Source: Candidatus Sphingomonas phytovorans
GTDB taxonomy: Bacteria; Pseudomonadota; Alphaproteobacteria; Sphingomonadales; Sphingomonadaceae
Length of the DNA: 64,000 nt
Direction: 5' to 3'
NCBI GenBank assembly: GCA_029202385.1
Contig: CP119314.1
Coordinates: forward strand, 2,730,501 to 2,794,500
The stretch's first letter is position 1. Each line of letters opens with the position of its first letter. A program made the translations under genes and the position numbers. Shown in pieces: positions 1 through 8,173 of the stretch. A model generated the notes under the pieces. The model saw only the letters and a list, made by a program, of their open reading frames with translations, was not told where the DNA came from and searched no databases.

Positions 1-155
1 GCGCCGCCATCCAGGCCGAGATCGGCGAACACATCAACCGGCGCGCCGGTATCGCGCCACAGAAGCGTATCGAAACAGTCGAGCGACAGGTACCGCACCC
101 CCGCGGGCGCGCGATCGAGCAGGGTCGGGAGTTCGTGCGCGCGCGCGGTGTTCAT
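1..155 (-). CDS. HAD-superfamily hydrolase-like protein, N-terminal fragment
   Basis: The gene reads leftward off the window edge, so only the first 51 residues are visible. They begin MNTARAHELPTLLDR and contain LSLDCFDTLLWRDTG. This looks like motif I of the HAD superfamily (DxFDTL-type, catalytic aspartates), as in the HAD proteins often linked to glycosyltransferase genes. The ATG at 155 is the first in-frame start; an upstream ATG is out of frame and soon stopped. Family assignment rests on this single motif. Substrate and full length cannot be judged. Confidence 0.55.
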   Translation of the reverse strand, partial: MNTARAHELPTLLDRAPAGVRYLSLDCFDTLLWRDTGAPVDVFADLGLDGG

Positions 156-303
156 CTCGATAATCCGTGGCCGATCATGTCCAGCCGGATATCGCGATGT
201 TTGGTTATCAAGCCGTTAACCTTGCACTGAAGACAAACGCAGCGCCCGTTCATCCTTTTCGTGGCCCGGATCGTTGTCGCCACGTGGCAAACCGCGGGCG
301 AGC

Positions 304-1065
304 ATGACCTATCTGCAATCGAACCCAAGTGACCGGATCAAGGCCGCGCTGGGCGCAGCGGCGTTGCAGGGCCTGCTGGTCTATGCGCTGGTCATGGGCC
401 TGGCGGTGAAGTCGCGGGGCGTAGTCGAAAGTCCGCTCACCCTGTTCGCCGTGCTTCCCCCACCGACGCCGCCGCCCGAGAAGACCAGGCCTCACCCGAT
501 CAGGAGCATCTGGCGGGAAGGTGCCGCGTCGCCGGCGAACCTGCGATCCAGGGCAACCGAGATTGTTGCCCCCGTTCCCATCGTTCAACCGGTCGTCCCG
601 CCGCCGATCGTCGCGGCACTCAAACCCGCCACCGGCAACCAGGCCTCCACCGGTGCGGCGCCGGTTCCCGGCCCGGGCACCGGCGCCGGCGGGGTTGGGA
701 ACGGCACCGGTAGCGGTCGCGCGGGCGATGGCGACGGAGACGGCGGCGCGGAGACACCGCCGCGCTGGATTCGCGGCCGGATCAAGGACTCTGACTATCC
801 GCGCGCCGCGAAGGAGGCGCTGGTCCAGGGCACCGTCTCGGTGCGCTACGTCGTCGCTGAGACCGGGCGCGTCACCGACTGCACCGTGACGACATCGAGC
901 GGCAATACCGAACTGGACGAGACCACTTGCCGCCTCATCCGCGAGCGCTTCCGTTTCAAGCCGTCGAAGGACGAGGGCGGCAAGCCGGTGTCCTCGATCA
1001 TCATCGAGAATCATAGCTGGATTATCGACGACCGCCCGGAACCAACCGCCACTCCCGCGCCTTGA
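304..1065 (+). CDS. TonB-family energy transducer protein
   Basis: 253 residues. A short cytoplasmic start is followed by one membrane segment near residues 18-40 (ALGAAALQGLLVYALVMG). Next come a Pro-rich periplasmic linker (PPPTPPPEKTRPHP), a Gly/Asp-rich spacer, and a C-terminal TonB-like domain from about 165. The C-terminal part has the DYPRAA...GTVSVRYVV...G.V.DCTV pattern of TonB_C proteins. Such proteins carry proton-motive force from ExbBD to outer-membrane receptors. No exbB lies nearby; an exbD sits far away at 46310. I prefer the ATG at 304 over a TTG at 274. Confidence 0.8.
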   Translation: MTYLQSNPSDRIKAALGAAALQGLLVYALVMGLAVKSRGVVESPLTLFAVLPPPTPPPEKTRPHPIRSIWREGAASPANLRSRATEIVAPVPIVQPVVPPPIVAALKPATGNQASTGAAPVPGPGTGAGGVGNGTGSGRAGDGDGDGGAETPPRWIRGRIKDSDYPRAAKEALVQGTVSVRYVVAETGRVTDCTVTTSSGNTELDETTCRLIRERFRFKPSKDEGGKPVSSIIIENHSWIIDDRPEPTATPAP

Positions 1066-1163
1066 GCGGTGGGTGGCGGCATGCACTGGAAATCCCTATT
1101 CCATTCATACTAGGGCGATCAGCGGCGTGCCACATGGCCCGGATCGCCACGAACGACAGGAAG

Positions 1164-2711
1164 ATGATGGCTCAAGAATTCGGCAAGGGTTACGGCCACG
1201 GGGGTTACGGGCACGGGGGTTACGGGCATCGGCCCGCGCAATGGTTTACTGCCCTGGCGATCATACCCGCCCTGCTCGCCGCTCCGGTACAGGCTGGCCA
1301 GACAGTTACCCCGCCACCCGTTGTCCGCACCGTCCCGCCGCCGCAGGTGCAACCGGCGGCACCGCAGCTTCCGCTGCCGGTCCCCACGGCTGCCCAGGCC
1401 GACCAGCTCCGCGCCATGCTCGATGCGAATGCGATGGCACAGGGCCTGCGCTCGGCGCCCACGGCCTCACCCACGCGGCTCGATGGGGAAGCCCTTGTCC
1501 GCGCCGTGCTCGACCATGCCCGTGCGGTCCATGCCGGGCGGCTCGATACCGCCGATTTCGACAAGGATTGGGGCCTCCGCCCCCCGCCTTACGATCCCCT
1601 GCCCGGCTTGACCGATGCGGTGCGGCGCGACCGGCTGGCATCGTGGATTGCCAATCTCCCGCCACCCTATGCCGGTTATGACGGGCTGCTGAAGGGCCTG
1701 GCCAATTACCGCGCGATCGAGGCGGCGGGTGGCTGGCAGCCCGTTCCCGCGGGGCCTGATCTCACCCTCGGCGCCAAGGGTCCGCGCGTCCTCGCGCTGC
1801 GCCAGCGGCTGGCGGTGGAGGACAAGGACGTCGTCGCGACCGGCGACACCTTCGACGCCGCGCTCGTCGCCGGCGTGCAGCGCGCCCAGCGCCGCTATGG
1901 CCTGAACCCGGCCGGCGTGGTCTCGACCCAGACGCTCGCCGCGCTCAACGTGCCGGCGATCGACCGGGTCCACCAGATCATGGCGAACCTTGAGCGCTGG
2001 CGCTGGCTGCCGCAGGAGCTTCCGCGCGACCGGATCCAGGTCAACATCGCCGCCGCCGTGCTGACCGTGTTCGACGGCGACACCCCGGTGATGTCGATGC
2101 GCGCCGTCACCGGCCGCCCCGGCGACGAAACGCCGATGCTGTCCTCGACCATCAACAGCATCGTGATCAATCCGCCCTGGAACGTGCCGACCTCGATCGC
2201 GACCAAGGAATTGTGGCCCAAGGAGAAGAAGAGCCCCGGCTATTTCAAGCGCAACGGTTTCAAGGTGATCGACGGCACGCGCCTTCAGCAGGCAGCCGGC
2301 GACCAGAGCGCGCTCGGCCGGTTCAAGTTCGACTTCAACAATGCCTATGCCGTCTATCTGCACGACACGCCGTCGCGCGCGAAGTTCGCCAGCTTCAGCC
2401 GGCTCGCCAGCCATGGCTGCGTGCGGCTTGAAAAACCCGCCGAACTCGCGGAGCTGCTGCTGAAGGCCAATCCGGACTGGCCGCCCGAGGCGATCGCGGC
2501 GCAGGTGGAAAAGGGCAAGACGTTGCGGGTGACCTTGACCAATCCGGTCGAGGTCTATTTGCTTTACTGGACGGCGTTCGCCAGCGCGAGCGGCCAGATG
2601 AACTTCCGTGCCGATCCTTATGGCTGGGACAAGACCCTGGCCGCCAAGATCGAAGCGCGGTCATCCGGCCGGCTGGTCCTGCCTGAACTCGAGGAGCTGA
2701 CGAAATCATGA
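1164..2711 (+). CDS. L,D-transpeptidase, YcbB/LdtD-like (YkuD domain)
   Basis: About 515 residues. The N-terminus holds a tandem GYGHGGYGHGGYGH tail, one membrane segment or signal (WFTALAIIPALLAAPVQA) and a Pro-rich stretch. A peptidoglycan-binding-1-like repeat follows (GAKGPRVLALRQRL...STQTLAALN). The C-terminal YkuD domain has the catalytic motif SHGCVRL, with Cys about residue 419 and His two before it. YcbB-type enzymes make 3-3 peptidoglycan crosslinks in the periplasm. An AGGAAG sequence directly precedes the double ATG at 1164/1167. An open frame extends up to 1062, so the start is uncertain. The next gene overlaps by ATGA. Confidence 0.85.
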   Translation: MMAQEFGKGYGHGGYGHGGYGHRPAQWFTALAIIPALLAAPVQAGQTVTPPPVVRTVPPPQVQPAAPQLPLPVPTAAQADQLRAMLDANAMAQGLRSAPTASPTRLDGEALVRAVLDHARAVHAGRLDTADFDKDWGLRPPPYDPLPGLTDAVRRDRLASWIANLPPPYAGYDGLLKGLANYRAIEAAGGWQPVPAGPDLTLGAKGPRVLALRQRLAVEDKDVVATGDTFDAALVAGVQRAQRRYGLNPAGVVSTQTLAALNVPAIDRVHQIMANLERWRWLPQELPRDRIQVNIAAAVLTVFDGDTPVMSMRAVTGRPGDETPMLSSTINSIVINPPWNVPTSIATKELWPKEKKSPGYFKRNGFKVIDGTRLQQAAGDQSALGRFKFDFNNAYAVYLHDTPSRAKFASFSRLASHGCVRLEKPAELAELLLKANPDWPPEAIAAQVEKGKTLRVTLTNPVEVYLLYWTAFASASGQMNFRADPYGWDKTLAAKIEARSSGRLVLPELEELTKS

Positions 2712-3016
2712 GAATGAACCGGGGCAAGATCGCGGCAACCGCGGCGGGGATATTGGCGCTGGCGGCGCTTGGGGGTTGCGAGAAATCGGCACCGGAGCAA
2801 CCCGCCCCGGTCGAGAACGCCGTCAACGAGGTCGAGCCGGTGAACCTGGTCGTTCCGGAAGAGAAGCCGGTGCCGGAAACCGCCAACGCCGCCGCTATCG
2901 AGCCGCGCGAGACGCCGCCCGATCCCGACGCACAGACCCAGGACGATGCCGATGCGACCGGCATGACCGCGCGAGTCCGCCGCGACGAGGCGGCGGGCAA
3001 CACGACAGCGCCGTAA
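2708..3016 (+). CDS. small lipoprotein of unknown function
   Basis: 102 residues. It has a basic N-terminus (MRMNRGK), a hydrophobic core and a lipobox LGGC at about residues 22-25, so it should be lipidated. The mature part is rich in Pro, Glu and Ala with no recognisable domain. The start overlaps the L,D-transpeptidase stop by four bases (ATGA), which suggests translational coupling and a shared envelope role. It converges with the gene ending at 3040. Confidence 0.7.
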   Translation: MRMNRGKIAATAAGILALAALGGCEKSAPEQPAPVENAVNEVEPVNLVVPEEKPVPETANAAAIEPRETPPDPDAQTQDDADATGMTARVRRDEAAGNTTAP

Positions 3017-3039
3017 TCGCACCGCGGAACAGGGGGCGT

Positions 3040-4389
3040 TCAGCGGCGCGAATGCTTCGTTGAATGCCCCTGGTTCAACGGGCGCAGACGACAGTCTATC
3101 TTGTAGATCTTCGGTCGTTCGCGCACGAGCCGCTTCTTCAGCGCCGCTCCGGCACAGGCGGCGTAACCATTTTTCTCGATCCTGATCCCCGGCACGCTGT
3201 TTTCGGATAGCGTATAGTCGTCATCGGTCGGAGAGGATTGATATTCCTCGTCGATATAGACGTCCGCCCCGCTCGGCTTCGAGGAAATCGACGCCATGGG
3301 CAGGTTCGTCACAGGGAATACGATACCCTTATATTTGTTCTTGGCCGCCCCCAGTTTCCGGATCGCCCCTTTCGCCGTTCCCAGGATTCCGAAAGGATCG
3401 AACACTTCCCAGGTTCGTCCCGAGTTGCAGTCGAGGGACCGAACGATCGTGCCGCTGACATCGGTCGGCAGACAGCCTATCCATCGGCGATTGGGCTCTT
3501 CGCCCTTCCCGGCAAAGCCGCCCGCGTGGCCGTTGTAATTGGCCATCACAAGCGTGCCGTAGGAATAGGGATCACGGTTGGTTATCTTGAGGACTGATTT
3601 ATTTATGTCCTCCACCAATGCATTGTCGTTGGAATATATCTTGTCCAGCTCTCGATACTCGATATCGCTCAGAAACTTTGTCCACACGATATTCTTGTCG
3701 ATCGTCATGGATATGCGATTTCTGATATCTTCATCGACCTGGTTCGAACCCGACAAACATATGTATTTTGCCGATTTCTTCCGCACCAGGCCTACGCGCT
3801 GGTTTCCGGGGTCCATCCTGTAAAGCTCTGATATCGCGCCCGTAGTGTCGCTATAGATACCTTTGTCGCTACGCAGCAGCATGTCCACATATACGAAGAC
3901 CGACGTTCTCTCGCCAACAACGCCCCGATCCCCCAGCGGGCTGAAGGAAAAACCCAGTATCGCATATGATTTCGGCGATGACTTCAGCCCGATATTATAG
4001 TGCCCCTCATCTATCTCCTGGTCCCCACCGAGAATATGCCAGCTCAGAACCGGATTGGCGAAACAGGCGGCCCCTTCGACGCTCATCTCGAAGACAAACC
4101 CCTGGACCACGCTATTCGGCCTCCCGAGATCCACGGACGACATTCTCTGTTCAGCGCTTTGCGGATGAACAAGCAGCAGGCGCCTCTCCTTGACCGCGCT
4201 CTCCAGGCTGAGAAGAACCTTTGCCCTGCCCCAGGATACGTCGTTCGGGTCCCGCCGCCCGGTGATGACAACCTCTCTTCCCTGGACAGAAGGGCGTTTT
4301 CCTTCCTGAGCCGATGCCTGGCCATAGCTCGCCATCGCCATCGGACCGAGAAGACAAAAAATTCCGAGCCAGGGGAGGCCTTTGAACAT
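3040..4389 (-). CDS. secreted protein with C-terminal PEGA-like domain, unknown function
   Basis: 449 residues from an ATG at 4389 that gives a clean signal peptide (MFKGLPWLGIFCLLG...ASAQ). The central part is not recognisable. The end, about residues 365-440, contains ISSKPSGADVYIDEEY and later GIRIEKNGYAACAG. This resembles a PEGA domain, a small beta fold found in surface and envelope proteins. It starts two bases after the stop of the membrane protein at 4392, so the pair is one operon. Base composition is clearly AT-richer than the surroundings, and codon use includes many AT-ending codons, suggesting later acquisition. Confidence 0.6.
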   Translation of the reverse strand: MFKGLPWLGIFCLLGPMAMASYGQASAQEGKRPSVQGREVVITGRRDPNDVSWGRAKVLLSLESAVKERRLLLVHPQSAEQRMSSVDLGRPNSVVQGFVFEMSVEGAACFANPVLSWHILGGDQEIDEGHYNIGLKSSPKSYAILGFSFSPLGDRGVVGERTSVFVYVDMLLRSDKGIYSDTTGAISELYRMDPGNQRVGLVRKKSAKYICLSGSNQVDEDIRNRISMTIDKNIVWTKFLSDIEYRELDKIYSNDNALVEDINKSVLKITNRDPYSYGTLVMANYNGHAGGFAGKGEEPNRRWIGCLPTDVSGTIVRSLDCNSGRTWEVFDPFGILGTAKGAIRKLGAAKNKYKGIVFPVTNLPMASISSKPSGADVYIDEEYQSSPTDDDYTLSENSVPGIRIEKNGYAACAGAALKKRLVRERPKIYKIDCRLRPLNQGHSTKHSRR

Positions 4390-4391
4390 TC

Positions 4392-4865
4392 TCACGCTTC
4401 TTTTGCCCCCAAAGCCAGGCTGGGCAGGCAGCTTGCCGCGACCAGCGCGAAAATAGCCTGCTCGACCAGGATGCTGCTGACGATCTCGATATGATGGAAA
4501 GATTTTGCGAGGAAATTCGCCGAACATTGCGCCAGCTCGATCGAATAATAGATCGAGGTTATGCTCGCGCAGAAAATGATGGTTCCGCTCACGCCGCATA
4601 ACCAGGGGTGGTTATCCCGACTCTTCACGAACAGGTAACCGGAAGCCGCAATCGTCGAAATCGAAACGGTGACAAGCCACTGCGAGCAACTGCTCAGAAA
4701 TCCCAGAGCATCCTTGTAGTCGGTTCGGCTGTATCCCGCCGCTTTGTCCAGCTGCAGCATCTCATGATCTATATGAAAAACGTAGATCGTAAAGAATGGC
4801 AGGATCACAAGGAGGATCGCACAGGGCCAAGCCCAGTGCCGCACTGTATTCTGTGTCAATTTCAC
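4392..4865 (-). CDS. four-helix membrane protein of unknown function
   Basis: 157 residues from a GTG at 4865 preceded by a G-rich sequence. Four hydrophobic segments are visible: CAILLVILPFFTIYVF, WLVTVSISTIAASGYLFV, TIIFCASITSIYYSIEL and VEQAIFALVAASCLPSLALG. I do not recognise a family. It is the first gene of the pair with the PEGA-like secreted protein and shares the same low-GC composition. A role as membrane anchor or partner of that protein is inference from position only. Confidence 0.55.
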   Translation of the reverse strand: MKLTQNTVRHWAWPCAILLVILPFFTIYVFHIDHEMLQLDKAAGYSRTDYKDALGFLSSCSQWLVTVSISTIAASGYLFVKSRDNHPWLCGVSGTIIFCASITSIYYSIELAQCSANFLAKSFHHIEIVSSILVEQAIFALVAASCLPSLALGAKEA

Positions 4866-5245
4866 CCCCCGGGAACCTGCCTGTCGGTATCTCCGCTACA
4901 CCGAATAATCCTGCATTTGAATTGGGAGTCAATAGCACCGATTATCTGCCTGATTCATCACCAGCATCAAGCATTACAACCATATCGGATCAATGATATC
5001 CGACAATTTACCAACATCTACTTTCTAATAACATTACACACTGCACGATTGCTGCGCGCCAGCGGGATGCCAACCGCACTCCCCGCGCGGCACGTCTTTC
5101 GACACAGGACCCGCAAGTAACCCTTTTCGACTGGCTGATGCCGATCGCAGCAATCCAGGCCGTCGCCGCCCTCGGCCTTTCGCTCCAACGAAAACGGCCG
5201 CGCGACCTCCATCGCACGGCCGTAATCGAAGTGACGCCAGACTGG
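4866..5245. other. intergenic region, 380 bases, AT-rich
   Basis: No convincing gene. The left part is AT-rich and presumably holds the promoter of the leftward 4392/3040 pair. The right part holds the hairpin terminator of the leftward ferritin-like genes. Short open frames overlapping 5008-5313 lack ribosome binding sites and recognisable products. Confidence 0.6.
5188..5223 (-). terminator. Rho-independent terminator of the ferritin-like operon
   Basis: Downstream of the leftward stop at 5246. On the minus strand the stem ACGGCCG-T-GCGA pairs with TCGC-G-CGGCCGT around a six-base loop, with one G-U wobble, and is followed by TTTTCG. The arms are 5194-5205 and 5212-5223. Confidence 0.7.
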
Positions 5246-6247
5246 TCAGCCGCTGGCGGCGCTTGTCCTGATGCTGCCATTGACGCCGACCGGGAAGAAC
5301 CCGCCCCCGACAACCGCAGCCTTGTTCAGATAAGCAATGTTGAGAACCTGCCCGGCCGACCGGCTATAGACGATGCCATTCGCGTCCGTCGGGACGATGT
5401 TCGACGTCGTCGCGTCGCCGACAATGCCCTGGTCGTCGTCGGAAGGGCCGTCGAGCGAGTCTCGCGCGTCGCTGATCTGGCCGGCCGCCGTGCGCAGGGA
5501 CGGCATCGCAACGCCCTTTGCGTAGAGCACGGTGCGCACCAGCCCGGCATGATAGGCCTCGGCGGCCAGGATACCCGCTGCCGCTTCGAGATAGGTCTTG
5601 TTGGCGATCAGAGGCGACGCGCCCTTATATGCGGTCACGCCGACATCCTCGAAGATGAAGGCGCCGAGCAGGAAATTCTCGTCGCTTGCATAAGGGTCGA
5701 AGGTTCCGGTCGAACCGACCACGCCGGCTGCCCGCGCAGCCGCGGTGAACGGCCCGGCGGCGCTGATATCGATCGCCGGCTGGGCGACCGCCGCCGATCC
5801 CAGGGCGCTTCGCAGGAAGGCGACATGCGCCAGCTCGTCCGCCGCGATCTCCCGGGCATATTGCGCGACGACCGGGTCGGTGAACGTGACCTGACGGCCG
5901 CCGGTCGGCGCGCCGGGCGTCCCCGTGCCAGTGAGCAGGTTGCCGGGGATGCTCGCGCCCGTGACCGCGAAGGAGTAGAATTGGGCTTCGAGATATTCGA
6001 GGTTGAGCGCGAAGTTCAGCACGTCGGCATCAGTGAAGGCGGTCGGTGTCGGGGTGGGCGTCGGAGTAGGCGTTGGCGTCGGGGTAGGTGAAACCGTCCC
6101 TCCGTTGTTGTCGTCGCATGCCGAGAGCAGGGAAAGCCCGCCAACGGCGATGGTCGCCGATGCGGCGGTGCGGATGAACTGGCGTCGTTCCTCGCGGCGG
6201 CGATCGCTCGCCTCGAGCAATTGAAGCATCGTGTCGTTGATATGCAT
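5246..6247 (-). CDS. ferritin-like domain protein, Tat-type lipoprotein with PT-repeat linker
   Basis: 333 residues. The N-terminus has a twin-arginine-like RRQFIR motif and then LLSAC, a lipobox, so it is probably a Tat-exported lipoprotein. An (PT)n linker follows (about residues 53-69). The rest is a ferritin-like fold with paired Glu/His helices: [38 protein letters not shown] and [11 protein letters not shown]. This resembles the Ferritin_2 group found in desiccation- and stress-related proteins; metal binding is inferred. Start ATG 6247 has GGGAG upstream. It is a tandem paralogue of 6289-7257, 41 bases downstream of it and probably co-transcribed. Confidence 0.8.
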   Translation of the reverse strand: MHINDTMLQLLEASDRRREERRQFIRTAASATIAVGGLSLLSACDDNNGGTVSPTPTPTPTPTPTPTPTAFTDADVLNFALNLEYLEAQFYSFAVTGASIPGNLLTGTGTPGAPTGGRQVTFTDPVVAQYAREIAADELAHVAFLRSALGSAAVAQPAIDISAAGPFTAAARAAGVVGSTGTFDPYASDENFLLGAFIFEDVGVTAYKGASPLIANKTYLEAAAGILAAEAYHAGLVRTVLYAKGVAMPSLRTAAGQISDARDSLDGPSDDDQGIVGDATTSNIVPTDANGIVYSRSAGQVLNIAYLNKAAVVGGGFFPVGVNGSIRTSAASG

Positions 6248-6288
6248 CGGGAGAACTCCCTTTCGAATGGAAACGGACGATGGCGCGC

Positions 6289-7257
6289 TCAGTTGGCGGC
6301 GCTCGTCTTGATCGAGCCGTTCACGCCAGCGGGGAAAAACCCGCCCATGCCCACGGCCATGTTGTTCAGGTACACGATGTTGAGCACCTGGCCGGTGGTC
6401 CGGCTATAGGCGAGGCCGTTCGCATCGAGCGGCACGATGTTCGATGCCAGGGCACCGTTGATCATGACCGGGGAAATGCCCTGGTCGTCATCGCTGGGGC
6501 CGTCGAGCGAGTCGCGCGCGTTGGAGATCGCATCGGCGGAGGTGCGCAGCGAGGGTGTCGCAACGCCCTTGGCATAGAGCACGGTGCGCACCAGCGCCGC
6601 GTGATACGCCTCGACCGCAAGAATGCCGGCCGCCGCCTCCAGGTAGGTCTTATTGGTGATCAGCGGTGCCGCGCCCTTGTATGCGGTCACCCCGACATCT
6701 TCGAAGATGAAGGCGCCGAGCAGGAAATTCTCGTCGCTTGCATAAGGATCGAAAAAGGATGTCGGTCCGCTGATGAGGCCGGCCGCCCGGGCAGCGCTGC
6801 TGAACGCGCCATTGGGGGCGATGCCGATATCGATCGTCGGCTGCGCCACCGCCGCGGTGCCCAGCGCGGTGCGCAGGAAATTCACATGCGCCACCTCGTC
6901 CTGCGCAATTTCCTTGGCGTATTGAGCGACGACGGGATCGGTGAAGCTGACCTGGCGACCGCCCGTGGCGACGCCCGGCGTGCCGGTCCCGCTGGTCTGG
7001 GCCGGCGTCAGCGGCGTGCCGAACACCGCTACATTGTAAAATTGCGCCTCGAGATATTCGAGGTTGAGCGCGAAGTTGAGCACGTCGGCATCGGTCGGCG
7101 CGCTCTGCGCATCGACCCGGCCGGCAAATGTCAGTGCGCCTCCGGCACCGGCGACCGCGGCGGCGCCGATCGCCGTCCTGAAGAATTCGCGGCGTTCGTT
7201 GCGTCGTTCGACACGCCTGTCGAGAACATCGATGAGTTGGTTACTGGCATCGGTCAT
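6289..7257 (-). CDS. ferritin-like domain protein, Tat-type soluble paralogue
   Basis: 322 residues, closely similar throughout the ferritin-like domain to the protein at 5246 (shared [37 protein letters not shown]). The N-terminus carries RREFFR followed by an Ala/Gly-rich stretch and VDAQS, suggesting Tat export and cleavage to a soluble periplasmic form. It has no lipobox and no PT linker. GGGAGG precedes the ATG at 7257. A candidate general-stress promoter lies upstream at 7294-7318. It is the first gene of the pair. Confidence 0.8.
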   Translation of the reverse strand: MTDASNQLIDVLDRRVERRNERREFFRTAIGAAAVAGAGGALTFAGRVDAQSAPTDADVLNFALNLEYLEAQFYNVAVFGTPLTPAQTSGTGTPGVATGGRQVSFTDPVVAQYAKEIAQDEVAHVNFLRTALGTAAVAQPTIDIGIAPNGAFSSAARAAGLISGPTSFFDPYASDENFLLGAFIFEDVGVTAYKGAAPLITNKTYLEAAAGILAVEAYHAALVRTVLYAKGVATPSLRTSADAISNARDSLDGPSDDDQGISPVMINGALASNIVPLDANGLAYSRTTGQVLNIVYLNNMAVGMGGFFPAGVNGSIKTSAAN

Positions 7258-7687
7258 GGCTCAACCTCCCTTTTATCCGGACGGTTCAACGCAAACATCA
7301 TTGCGCTGCATAGGTTCCAACTATTTGAAAAGATTCATTTTTCTTTGGAAACGGCTGGCAACGCCGATATCCCGATGGCGGCATGGCTGCACGCGATCGA
7401 GGGATGCCCGGAGATACGGCGCCACTGGCCATCCGGATGCACGACCGCGAAAACAAAAAGCGGCCATCTACTGTCTTGAAAGTATCGAGGGCTCACGCTC
7501 CCCGGGGATCGGCGCGAGATGCCGGCATCTCGACCGCCGCTTCCGGCAGGCTTAAATCCTGCTTTCCCTCGACAGGACGGCAATGCGCATTGCCCGGCAA
7601 TTCACGCTGGCCTTCACCGCATCCGATCGTTCCCGTTTCCAGCGCAGTGGGGACAGACCGTCGCCTGCGCTCTCGGGAACCGGCATT
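7258..7687. other. intergenic region, 430 bases
   Basis: Holds the leader of the ferritin-like operon near 7258-7320, including the candidate EcfG-type promoter, and an AT-rich patch at about 7318-7355. The remainder shows no gene I can support. The small open frames here have no plausible start signals or recognisable protein. Confidence 0.55.
7294..7318 (-). promoter_or_regulatory. possible EcfG-type promoter of the ferritin-like operon (weak)
   Basis: On the minus strand GGAAC (7318-7314) is followed after 16 bases by TGTT (7297-7294). This differs by one base from the alphaproteobacterial general-stress consensus GGAAC-N16/17-CGTT. A true CGTT lies further on, at 22 bases, too far for the consensus. 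It sits about 40 bases upstream of the ATG at 7257. Confidence 0.35.
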
Positions 7688-8104
7688 TCAAGGCATGAGG
7701 ATGGAGCGCGGTGCCAGCGCCTCCAGAATCCGGCATTCCGACATCGCCCCACCCTCGCATGACGAGATCAGCACGCCGAGTTCCCGCCTGAGCGCGGTCA
7801 GATCGGCCAGCTTGCGGTCGATCTCGGCGAGATGCTCCTGCGCCATCACGTCGACCGAGCCGCAATCCTTTTGCCCCTGCCCCGCGAGATCGAGCAGATT
7901 GCGCACCTGATCGAGCGAGAAGCCAAGATCGCGCGCGCGGCGGATGAAACTCAGCCGGGACAGATCGCCGGCGCCATAGGCGCGGTAATTGCCCTGAGTG
8001 CGGCCCGGCGGCGCGAGCAACCCGATCCGCTCATAATAGCGCACCGTCTCGACCTTGGTCGCCGTCGCCCTGGCCAACTGGCCGATCGTCAACGCTGTCG
8101 CCAT
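7688..8104 (-). CDS. MerR-family metal-responsive regulator
   Basis: 138 residues. The N-terminal winged helix is typical (LTIGQLARATATKVETVRYYERIGLL), followed by a dimerisation helix and a C-terminal cysteine set: DCGSVD, SSCEGG and SECRI. These positions match metal-binding MerR proteins of the ZntR/CadR/PbrR type; the metal cannot be fixed. It is divergent from the efflux gene at 8174, and the intergenic region has a MerR-type promoter with a 19-base spacer and a perfect dyad. Confidence 0.85.
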   Translation of the reverse strand: MATALTIGQLARATATKVETVRYYERIGLLAPPGRTQGNYRAYGAGDLSRLSFIRRARDLGFSLDQVRNLLDLAGQGQKDCGSVDVMAQEHLAEIDRKLADLTALRRELGVLISSCEGGAMSECRILEALAPRSILMP

Positions 8105-8108
8105 CCGC

Positions 8109-8139
8109 TTGACCCTGTAGTCGCTACAGGGTGCATATG
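8109..8139 (+). promoter_or_regulatory. MerR-type promoter and operator for the cation-efflux gene
   Basis: A -35 TTGACC (8109-8114) and a -10-like CATATG (8134-8139) are separated by 19 bases, the over-long spacing typical of MerR-controlled promoters. Filling the spacer is a perfect dyad ACCCTGTAG-TCG-CTACAGGGT (8112-8132). It lies between the divergent merR-type gene and the transporter. Confidence 0.75.
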
Positions 8140-8173
8140 CCTGTCCGACTCGGAAACTGTCGAGAGGACAAAG

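Noticed and set aside
3030..3072. Imperfect inverted repeat around the convergent stops at 3016/3040
   Set aside because: The arms (CAGGGG... and ...CCCCTG) have mismatches and run into coding sequence, so it is too weak to call a terminator.
5008..5313. Short minus-strand frame between the ferritin-like gene and the AT-rich island
   Set aside because: It overlaps the clear 3' end and terminator of the ferritin-like gene and has an unlikely composition.
7335..7583. 82-residue minus-strand frame in the ferritin-MerR gap
   Set aside because: No ribosome site, no domain, and it overlaps the ferritin promoter region.
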